Assembly: GCF_000372725.1 (NCBI RefSeq)
Contig: NW_005196981.1
Location: 67,764-97,763 of the forward strand
Direction of reading: 5' to 3'
DNA from: Emiliania huxleyi CCMP1516
Lineage: Eukaryota > Haptophyta > Isochrysidales > Noelaerhabdaceae
Length of the DNA stretch: 30,000 nt
Numbering within the stretch: position 1 is the first letter of the stretch; each line of letters opens with the position of its first letter. Under the pieces are notes generated by a model. That model was not told the DNA's origin. It did no database searches and was given only the letters and a program-made list of their open reading frames with translations. The translations under genes and the position numbers were made by a program. This document shows, one piece after another, positions 1 to 6,838 of the stretch.

Positions 1-1
1 A

Positions 2-2779
2 CCGTCCCCGCGGGGGAGCCTGAGGCGGCGCGACAGCGAGTGCAGCACCGGCAGCGAGACCGACAGCGTGGCACGGGAGCGCCTGGCCTCGTCCGGCCAC
101 CACCTGCTGCCCGCGGGCTGGCCGGAGCGGACCGAGGTCGACCTGCCGCCGGCAGTCGCCGCTCGGACAGCCGAGCTGCCCTTCCGCTCCCGCCGGAGAG
201 CCGAGCCCGCCAGTCAGGCGGAGCTCTTCCACCGAGAACTACCCGAGCCGCACCCCCCGCCACGGACGGAGGCAGCGCAGCCTCTCAGCCGCGTCGCGTG
301 GCCAGCCGGCGCGCCGCCCCGCCCCATCAGCATCGAGCAGCTGTGGGAGGACGGCCTTTACGCCCGCGAGGTGCGCCCCACCATCGCGGCCAACAGCCTC
401 GCCGTGAAATCCAGAGTACGGCGAGCGACAGCCGAGAGAGCGATCGCGGAGCTCACGGCGCGCCCCGCCGAGCCGACGGAGGCGCGAGCCGCCGAGCTCG
501 CGCGCCTGCGCGCGATCGCCGCCGAACCGCTCCACAGCTTCTCGCGCACACGGGTCTTCGGACCCGAGAGGCTCCAGCCGTGGGCGAGGGGCACCCCCTG
601 GGACTGCCAGGACCCCGCCGACTGTGTGCCGTGCCAGCCCTCCTCGCGCGACGACCCCGTGGCCGACGACGTCAACCACGACTTCTTCGCGGAGCACGGG
701 CGCCGCCTCGACTGGCCGGACCGCGAGATGCTCCGGCAGCTCGGCGAGAGCAGCGGCCTCGAAGGCGCCAGCCGCTGCGAGATGGCGACCGTCATCATGC
801 CGCACCATAAAGGGCTCCAGCAGCACATCCTCCCCGCCGAGGAGTCCATCCGCGCCGACACAGCGCGGCGCTGGATGTCGAGCGGGCGCGCCGATCTCCC
901 CTTCGTGCCTTGCCGCTGCGTCGCCAAAAACTGCGTGGAGCGCAGAAAGTGGAAGCTCGACGGCGACGCCCTCTACGAGAGCATCCGCTTCCGAGTGACG
1001 ACCGACGACTCGATCGACGCCGAGGATGCGCTCACCGGCCAGTCCGCCGTGTCGCGCAACCACGGCATCTTCCTCGAGGAGTGGCCGAGGGCTTGCCTGC
1101 CGCGCCCGCAGACCCTCGCGGAGGCGGCCGCCATAATCAGGTCGCAAGCCGCCGAGCTCGGCCTCAGGCTGTCCGAAGGGGCCATCGAGCGAGTCGCGCT
1201 CTGGGCGATCGACCTCCGCGATGCCTACCGCCGCCTCGCCGTACAGCGCAGCGAGCAGTGGCAGCAGTGCTTCATATGGGCCGACGGCGTGCGGGTGGAC
1301 CTCCGCGCCGTCTTCGGCTCCGCCCACCTCGTCGGCCTTTTCCAGCGCATATCGTCTTTCGTACTCGCCGTCGCCTCAGGGCGCATCGACGCCTACGACG
1401 CGCAGCACCCGCCCCCGCGCGCCAGGCGGCGCTGGCAGGAGCTGCGGCGGGCGCTAGGGCTCGGGGGCAGAGCATCCTTCCAGATGATCTACCTCGACGA
1501 CGCCATGGGGTGCGCCAGCGTCGAACCGAACGAGCAACGGCTGCCGGACGGTGAATGCCTCAACGGCGTCTGGAGCGACGAGGGCGCCACCCTCGACCCT
1601 CCCCCCCCGCCTTCCGCCGCACGCGCCGACGTTCACCTCGGAATCGTCCGCGCGACCTTCCTCGAGGCCGGCTGGGAGATCGCCGTCGAGAAGGTCCAGG
1701 CGGGGTTCACGATTGAGAGCCTGGGACTGGACGTCGCCACCGAGGGCGAGCGGGCACCCGACGGCGCCATCATCGTGCCCGAGGCAAAGCGGCGCGGGAT
1801 CATTCGCGAGTGCGAGGCGCAGCTGCGGGCGGCCGAGGCCGGCGAGCGCTTCCCCATCGCGCTCGCCGAGCGTACCGTCGGCCGCCTAACCAACATCTCA
1901 CAGATCGTACCGGAGGCCGGAGTCTTCATGGCGCCGCTCTACAGCCTCATTCACACGGAGCTGAAGGTCGCGACGGGGCAGGCAAAGAAGCTCCTCCCAG
2001 CCGCCGCGCGCGAGAGACCCTCCGGACCCGCTCGGTGGGCTCGCGAGCGCGGACGGATCACCTTCAGCTCCGAGCGCCGCGACGGCCGCCACGCGCGACG
2101 GGTGAGCTCGTACACCGAGAGCCTCTCCTGGTGGATCCACGCGCTGCAGCGCGGCGTGAGCGTGCCGCTCGCGTGCGAGACGCGTTTCCCGCCGCTCGGC
2201 GAGCCGGGCGTCATCGCCGTCTTCACCGACGCCGCCCGCGAGGACGGCACGGGCGCCGGCGGCTTCTGCGCCGTCGTCATCAGAGGCGAACCGCTCTTCC
2301 TGTACTCCTCCTGCGAATGGCCGGCCGACATCAGGCAGGCCCTGCAGCAGGATGAGCTGTCGATGCCGGCCGGCGAGATGGCCACCGCCGCCGGCCTCGT
2401 GCCCGCGTTCCTGCGAGAGATCCGCTCCCGCAGCGCCGAGGTCACGCACACCTACCTGTTCACGGACTCGGACGCCACCCGATCGACCGTCAACCGCGAC
2501 GGCTCGCCATCGCCGCAGCTCAATTTCCTGCAACTATTCCTCGTCGCCGCCATGGACAGAGCCGCGCCGGCCGCCCGCCGCCCACCGCAGCTCCTCGCCG
2601 TCCATGTGCCGGGCGTCCGCAACTGCGCGGCCGACGCCCTCAGCCGGATCCAAGACCGAGCCAGAGTCATCCGAGAGATAGCCGAAGCCTCTCCCCTCGC
2701 CCCGCACGAGGTCGCCTTCCCAACCGCCATCACCGACACCATGCGCGAGGCGCTCGCTTACCCTCAGCGCCACAACTGA
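2..2779 (+). CDS. Reverse transcriptase / RNase H polyprotein of tyrosine-recombinase retroelement (5' partial)
   Basis: The frame is open from base 2 without an ATG, so the start lies upstream; the first alternative start is a GTG at 68, and residues below count from there. The N-terminal ~300 residues are Arg/Glu/Ala-rich and not recognised. The RT palm shows a box A Asp at about 382 (motif IDLRDAYRRL) and the catalytic YLDD at 475-478 (1490-1501). RNase H follows with likely catalytic residues D721 (FTDAA), E770 (GEM), D800 (FTDSD) and D856 (AADALSR, preceded by H-V-P-G). A terminal ADALSR box is typical of DIRS and Ty3 type RNase H. The protein would copy element RNA into DNA and degrade the RNA strand. 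The stop at 2777-2779 is followed by the recombinase in the same frame. The family call is secure; the exact DIRS subclade is not. Confidence 0.85.
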   Translation, partial: PSPRGSLRRRDSECSTGSETDSVARERLASSGHHLLPAGWPERTEVDLPPAVAARTAELPFRSRRRAEPASQAELFHRELPEPHPPPRTEAAQPLSRVAWPAGAPPRPISIEQLWEDGLYAREVRPTIAANSLAVKSRVRRATAERAIAELTARPAEPTEARAAELARLRAIAAEPLHSFSRTRVFGPERLQPWARGTPWDCQDPADCVPCQPSSRDDPVADDVNHDFFAEHGRRLDWPDREMLRQLGESSGLEGASRCEMATVIMPHHKGLQQHILPAEESIRADTARRWMSSGRADLPFVPCRCVAKNCVERRKWKLDGDALYESIRFRVTTDDSIDAEDALTGQSAVSRNHGIFLEEWPRACLPRPQTLAEAAAIIRSQAAELGLRLSEGAIERVALWAIDLRDAYRRLAVQRSEQWQQCFIWADGVRVDLRAVFGSAHLVGLFQRISSFVLAVASGRIDAYDAQHPPPRARRRWQELRRALGLGGRASFQMIYLDDAMGCASVEPNEQRLPDGECLNGVWSDEGATLDPPPPPSAARADVHLGIVRATFLEAGWEIAVEKVQAGFTIESLGLDVATEGERAPDGAIIVPEAKRRGIIRECEAQLRAAEAGERFPIALAERTVGRLTNISQIVPEAGVFMAPLYSLIHTELKVATGQAKKLLPAAARERPSGPARWARERGRITFSSERRDGRHARRVSSYTESLSWWIHALQRGVSVPLACETRFPPLGEPGVIAVFTDAAREDGTGAGGFCAVVIRGEPLFLYSSCEWPADIRQALQQDELSMPAGEMATAAGLVPAFLREIRSRSAEVTHTYLFTDSDATRSTVNRDGSPSPQLNFLQLFLVAAMDRAAPAARRPPQLLAVHVPGVRNCAADALSRIQDRARVIREIAEASPLAPHEVAFPTAITDTMREALAYPQRHN

Positions 2780-2845
2780 CGCAGGGCCGACGAGCCCGCG
2801 CGTCCGCTCTGGGCGCGTCTCGAGGCTCGCGCCGACGGCGGGGAG

Positions 2846-3904
2846 ATGGAGCCCGAAGACAACCGAGGCAGGACGGCCGCGCTGCGCTACTTCAAAAAGT
2901 TCGCCCGCGCCGGGCACGACCCGCAGCGGCCGCTCTTCCTGCGGCCGTCCGTCTTCGGAGAGATTGACCCGGCCGTGCACAACGAGCGCACTTTCATCCT
3001 CTTCGCCGCCTATCTCTCCGACCCGTCCACGATCTCCGACACGACTGGGAGACCATTGGAGGCGCGCACTCGCAAGTCCTACGTCGAGTCCGCAGTCGCG
3101 GCTCTCAAGGACCGCTTCGGCGCCTGGCTCGTCCCCTCGAAGCGCAAGCTCAAGCGTATCCTCGAGCACTCGCTCGCCGGGCTGCCCGCCGGCGACCGCG
3201 CCAAGGGGACCGGCATCCGACTGACACACATCCGAGGCGCCATAGAGCGAGGCATGCCCACGACCGCCTCGGCCAACGTCGCCAACGCGCTCGCCATGGC
3301 GCTCTCCGCGATCCGCCTCTTCCTTCGAGGCGGCGAACCCCAGTACATCCGCGAGCGAGACGTCCGCTTCGAGCGCTGCGGGGGCGATGACGCGTGCGCC
3401 ATCATCAACGTCCTCCCGTTGAAGAAGCGAGGGCGGGCACGCGGCCAGCGCGTCCCCATGCGCATTTTCCCCGCATGGCGCGCAGGGGCGCCGGACGTGG
3501 CATGCGCCTTCGCTGCCATCCGCCGCCTCCTCGTCATCGACGCCGTCGGGCGCGACCCCGACGGCACCGGGCCCTTCTTCCGCATTCGCCAGGGCGCTGG
3601 ATGGCGCCCCTTCGCCACGACCGACGTCGCCGCGCACGCCCAGTACATCGCTCGCCACGCGGGCGTGCCGCACGGGAGCGTCGGCGGCAAGGCGTACCGC
3701 ATCGGCGGCGCCACCGACCACGCCGACGGCGGCGGCACTCCCCTCGAGCTAAGGCAGCAGGGGCGCTGGGACAGTGACCTCGCCTACATTTACGCTCGAG
3801 TCACCACGGGGCAGCAGCGCGCCGCGCACGAAGCGATGCAGCGCGCCAACACGGTCACAGTGGAAAGCCTGCACCCAGAGTGGACGCAGCCCGGCGCCAA
3901 CTGA
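2846..3904 (+). CDS. Tyrosine recombinase (phage-integrase fold) of the retroelement
   Basis: This 352-residue ORF starts at an ATG 66 nt after the RT stop and in the same frame. The C-terminal half carries a tyrosine-recombinase catalytic set: a box A Arg at about 161 in LFLRGGE; an Arg at 285 in KAYRIGGAT, where many relatives have H-x-x-R but here the first position is Lys; and a Gly-Arg-Trp followed by Tyr 314 or 316 (AYIYAR) as the likely nucleophile. Residues 1-130 look like an alpha-helical SAM-like DNA-binding region. It would insert a circular cDNA intermediate through a covalent phosphotyrosine. The Lys in place of His is worth noting, although that position is the least constrained in this fold. 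A host integrase or Crypton origin is less likely given the adjacent RT. Confidence 0.82.
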   Translation: MEPEDNRGRTAALRYFKKFARAGHDPQRPLFLRPSVFGEIDPAVHNERTFILFAAYLSDPSTISDTTGRPLEARTRKSYVESAVAALKDRFGAWLVPSKRKLKRILEHSLAGLPAGDRAKGTGIRLTHIRGAIERGMPTTASANVANALAMALSAIRLFLRGGEPQYIRERDVRFERCGGDDACAIINVLPLKKRGRARGQRVPMRIFPAWRAGAPDVACAFAAIRRLLVIDAVGRDPDGTGPFFRIRQGAGWRPFATTDVAAHAQYIARHAGVPHGSVGGKAYRIGGATDHADGGGTPLELRQQGRWDSDLAYIYARVTTGQQRAAHEAMQRANTVTVESLHPEWTQPGAN

Positions 3905-4319
3905 ACCGCCCTCCCCGCGCTCCCCGCACGCATGATACCGCGCCTCCACCTGTGAGCCGTGTTCGTGCCTTACGTGTACCGGACAACCTTATCGCGCCCT
4001 AAATGCCCCCCGCGTCGGGCACATGCCCCGCGCACGGAGCGCCACGGGGAGCGCGCTACGTCGAGCGGAGCCGAGTTAGCGAACGCCAGGCGCCGATCGC
4101 AACTCGTGACCCGAGAAAAGAAAACGCCGCCCGCCGCCGCCCGCCGCAAAGGGCCCCCCCGTGTCGGGCACATGCCCCGCGCACGGAGCGCCACGGGGCG
4201 CGCGCTACGTCGAGCGGAGCCGAGTTAGCGAACGCCAGGCGCGTATCGCAACTCGTGACAAAAGAAAAGAAAACGCCGCCCGCCGCCGCCCGCCGCAAAG
4301 TGCCGCGTAGCAAGGACTC
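3905..4319. other. Non-coding 3' region of the retroelement containing the tandem repeats
   Basis: Between the recombinase stop and the next ORF I see about 100 nt of unique sequence and then two direct repeat units. The reading frame that runs through the repeats (4003-4530) is repetitive and has no recognisable protein content, so I do not call it a gene. Confidence 0.6.
4001..4300. repeat. Two tandem copies of a ~149-bp unit
   Basis: The 7-mer GTCGGGC at 4014 and at 4163 starts near-identical blocks. Each block runs through a GCACGGAGCGCCACGGGG core, a GAGCCGAGTTAGCGAACGCC core and an A-rich plus GCC-rich tail ending in CCGCAAAG. The period is 149 nt, the copies differ at only a few positions, and they abut without a spacer. 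In Ngaro/PAT-type elements direct repeats at the right end (B1-A2-B2) serve replication; this pair could be such a structure. Confidence 0.85.
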
Positions 4320-4826
4320 ATGCCTCCGCCATGGGCCACGCTCCCGCCAGCCCCCGACCCTAGGGTCTCCGGGCAGCCATGGCCGAGCGAGGCGGAGGCG
4401 GCCATCGCCTTCAGAGAAGCCCGCCGCCGGGGCGGGGAGAAGACGTACGTTGCCCTCGGGCAGGGAAAAAGCCGTCTCACCTTCCAAGGCGCCGGGGGTT
4501 TCGACACGACCGAGGCGCAGCTCCAGGTGAGCTTCGCGAACCACGTCGTTGCGCCCTTCTTCTGGAATCACCTCACCAGCGACGTCGGCGGCAGGCACGC
4601 CCTGGACGCCGCCGAGCGATCCTTCATCGAAAGGTTCCGAGCCACGCTCCGAGCACAACCCGACAGTGCCGGCAGGGTGAAGTACTGGGAGCTCCTCGCC
4701 GCGGTCGAGTACGTGGCCTGCAAGAGCCACGCCAAGAAAGTCGGCAAGTGGGACCCCAAGGGGCTCCTGCGGGACCACCTTTCAGACTCCGCGACCTCGG
4801 CGGAGGAGGACGAGGACGGCTGGTAA
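4320..4826 (+). CDS. Hypothetical 168-residue protein, probably element-associated
   Basis: The ORF begins at ATG 4320, immediately after the second 149-bp repeat, and ends at TAA 4824-4826. The protein is mixed alpha/beta in character, with aromatic and charged residues spread evenly (for example FFWNHLTSDVGGRHALDAAE and KYWELLAAVEYVAC) and an acidic tail ending in EEDEDGW. I recognise no family. Its position after the recombinase suggests an accessory or Gag-like ORF of the element, or the first ORF of a second, truncated copy that starts after the repeat. Composition is consistent with coding and unlike a shadow frame, but function is unknown. Confidence 0.5.
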   Translation: MPPPWATLPPAPDPRVSGQPWPSEAEAAIAFREARRRGGEKTYVALGQGKSRLTFQGAGGFDTTEAQLQVSFANHVVAPFFWNHLTSDVGGRHALDAAERSFIERFRATLRAQPDSAGRVKYWELLAAVEYVACKSHAKKVGKWDPKGLLRDHLSDSATSAEEDEDGW

Positions 4827-4922
4827 CCGTTCACTCACTCAATTTGGGGATCCTCCACGCGCTGCGCTGCGCCACGGAGTCGCTCACCCCGGGATCGCTC
4901 CTTCCCTCGCTCCGGTGGGGAA

Positions 4923-4975
4923 ACTCTGAGCTCCCTCCACGTACGCTACGCTCCCTTCGGAGAGAGCCCCAGAGT
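4923..4975. other. Imperfect hairpin, possible right-end structure of the element
   Basis: ACTCTG-A-GCTC-C-CTCC at 4923-4937 pairs with GGAG-A-GAGC-CC-CAGAGT at 4959-4975, leaving a loop of about 20 nt. It lies in the ~335 nt gap between the small ORF and the next gene, where I see nothing else except a short GAC repeat near 5035-5046. It could mark an element end or simply be UTR structure. Confidence 0.4.
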
Positions 4976-5161
4976 CTTACCGCGCTCCGGATCCTCTTTA
5001 GCCCATCTCTGAGAGTTAGAGTGACTGGCTAGAGACGACGACGACGATACAGTTCACGGAGCACACAATCCACTAAAACCCCTCCATGCGGAAATCGACA
5101 CTATCCAGCTCAAGTGCTCAAGTACGTCGTACAAGCAGAGCACACACGTCACGACGGCCGC

Positions 5162-6550
5162 ATGCCGAGCCTGTCGCAGCACTGCTTCGAGATCCAGGGC
5201 AAGGATTCTGCTGCGGACAAATCAGCATCACTCTTACCGAATATCGGAGTTACGCACACAGTATTCCCACCGTCGCGTCACCAGGCCCTCGGACAGGTCG
5301 AGTGCTCAGTGCTGATGGGCGAGGTCGAGTCGTTTGCTGCAGCATACCAGCAGCAGAGACAGGCCTTCTCCAAGAGAAACGCAGGCGGCAACGGACTGTA
5401 CCATTCATTTGGGATCTGGGTGACCCTGCGGCTCCTGAAGCCGCGCGTGATTATTGAGAGCGGTGTGCTCAATGGGCAGACATCGTGGCTTATGCGCCAG
5501 GCCACCAAAGCGTGGCAGCCGTTGTTATTGCGGTTCGACCCCGGCTCCATCAAGAAGCCGCCGTGGCGCGACACATTATCTGGGCTGACGCTCGACTTTA
5601 TCGGGCCGGACTTTGTGGACTTCAACACCGTCCCATGGAATTGCAACCTCACCGAGGCCAACATTGCCTGGCGGAATGTGTCCCGCAAGCTGGCGCAGCG
5701 GGCGACCGGGCTGCTGGCATCGGCGCCCCCGATTTCGGAGTGGCTCGTGTTCTTTGACGACCACCACGACCACCTGCTCCGGGCATCGCAGGCCCGAGCC
5801 TTTGGCTTTCGCCATCTGCTTTACGATGACAACTACCTGCCAGGCTTTGGCGACTCGTTCTCGCTCAAGGCGGCATGCAATGGTGGCAACCCGCGCCGTG
5901 CATTTGCCAACCGAAACCGGCCCTTTCGCCGATGCGTCTCCTTTCATAAACAATGCCACGTGATGGATGAAGACGAGGCTGCTCGAGCTCGAACTGAGTT
6001 TGCCGAGCTGATCGAAGCCTACTGGGAGCCCCCACCGCTCGGCCCACTGCACGTGCCGGCGGCGGCGGCTGCCACCGCGGGCTGGACGGGACAGCAACGC
6101 GCCTTCGGACAACTATTGCGGGTTGCAAAGTGGGCTGAGGGTCCAAGGGTCGACGCCTTTACTGAGGAACAGAAGGCCCTCATGCTTGCCGCAAGCAGAC
6201 CTCCCCTCTTCGAAAGCTACGTCGCAGCCGCCAACGCATCAGGGACTTCGCTGGCGGAGGTGGTACACGAAGCAGGGAACTATGTCAACCTTGCCTACGC
6301 CCGACTTCGTTTGGGCCCGCCGGCGCTCGAGCGAAAGCGCATCAGGTTGAATTCACATCATCAAGCAGTCATGGCCACGCTAAAAGAGCTCAATTCTGCC
6401 GACGGCGAAGCTCTTGTCACGCAGTCACTCTGCCACCACGCCGTCGTCCCGCAGCTTGGGGGCCGAGGCACCGTGTCTAAGGCGGCTGTGCGTGCGTATG
6501 ATCACCATGCTCGAGGTGGCGACCTGCGGCAGGTGCATGTGAGTTTGTGA
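5162..6550 (+). CDS. Rossmann-fold / class I methyltransferase-like protein
   Basis: The ATG at 5162 is the first in this frame; a GTG at 5114 is also in frame. The 462-residue product has a motif-I-like segment at about 96-109 (VIIESGVLNGQTSW) resembling the SAM-binding loop of class I methyltransferases, and later LVFFDDHHDH (about 194-203) and YDDNY (about 220). An acidic D-D-H pair followed by a D-D/E-D-N-Y box is what I associate with small-molecule or sugar methyltransferase-like families, but I cannot name the substrate. The last 170 residues are not recognised. Its GC content looks lower than that of the neighbouring genes. The ORF ends a few codons after CAG|GTGCATG at 6530-6539, which resembles a splice donor; joining 6532 to 6641 would replace the last few residues with about 35 others ending at TGA 6746-6748. 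Confidence 0.55.
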   Translation: MPSLSQHCFEIQGKDSAADKSASLLPNIGVTHTVFPPSRHQALGQVECSVLMGEVESFAAAYQQQRQAFSKRNAGGNGLYHSFGIWVTLRLLKPRVIIESGVLNGQTSWLMRQATKAWQPLLLRFDPGSIKKPPWRDTLSGLTLDFIGPDFVDFNTVPWNCNLTEANIAWRNVSRKLAQRATGLLASAPPISEWLVFFDDHHDHLLRASQARAFGFRHLLYDDNYLPGFGDSFSLKAACNGGNPRRAFANRNRPFRRCVSFHKQCHVMDEDEAARARTEFAELIEAYWEPPPLGPLHVPAAAAATAGWTGQQRAFGQLLRVAKWAEGPRVDAFTEEQKALMLAASRPPLFESYVAAANASGTSLAEVVHEAGNYVNLAYARLRLGPPALERKRIRLNSHHQAVMATLKELNSADGEALVTQSLCHHAVVPQLGGRGTVSKAAVRAYDHHARGGDLRQVHVSL

Positions 6551-6838
6551 TATATACGTGCATGTGCATGTGCATGTGCATGTGCATGTTGCATGCACAA
6601 CATGCGCATGCACATGACATGATCATGTTGTACAGCGCAGAAAGCCGAGCAAGCGAAAATGAGGGTCAATGCGCTTACGCAAAATCCCACACACTGGTGC
6701 GTGGGGTGGGATATTTGGGTCGTGTGCTACCCTCTAGCTCTTCTCTGACTCCGGTTCCGCACTCAAAACAATATCCTCGCGCCGCCTCGATCCCCCACAT
6801 ACGAACACCTACAAGCACGGCGCGCCCACGCCCGCGCG
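6551..6838. other. Intergenic or 3' intron/UTR region with microsatellite
   Basis: This gap separates two convergent genes. It holds the TGCATG repeat (6558-6588) with adjoining inverted sequence, and the candidate alternative terminal exon 6641-6748. I see no other gene. Confidence 0.6.
6558..6620. repeat. GTGCAT microsatellite running into an inverted repeat
   Basis: About five GTGCAT hexamers occupy 6558-6588. They are followed by CATGCACAACATGCGCATGCACATG-type sequence whose CATGCACATG is the exact complement of CATGTGCATG in the array, so the segment can fold back on itself. Confidence 0.85.

Larger units (their letters stand above)
1..4826 (+). mobile_element. DIRS-type (tyrosine recombinase) retrotransposon, 5' end outside window
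   Basis: A reverse transcriptase/RNase H ORF is followed 66 nt later, on the same strand, by a tyrosine recombinase ORF. Elements with this set belong to the DIRS/Ngaro/PAT group, which integrates through a recombinase rather than a DDE integrase. No DDE integrase or aspartic protease is seen. Downstream of the recombinase lie two direct 149-bp repeats and a small unknown ORF. The left end lies outside the window, so terminal repeats cannot be compared, and the right boundary is uncertain: it could be near 3950, 4300, 4826 or a hairpin at 4923-4975. Both main ORFs are open, so the copy may be recent. Confidence 0.75.

Noticed and set aside
4003..4530. ORF running through the 149-bp repeats
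   Set aside because: Translation simply follows the repeat in different phases, with no protein-like content.
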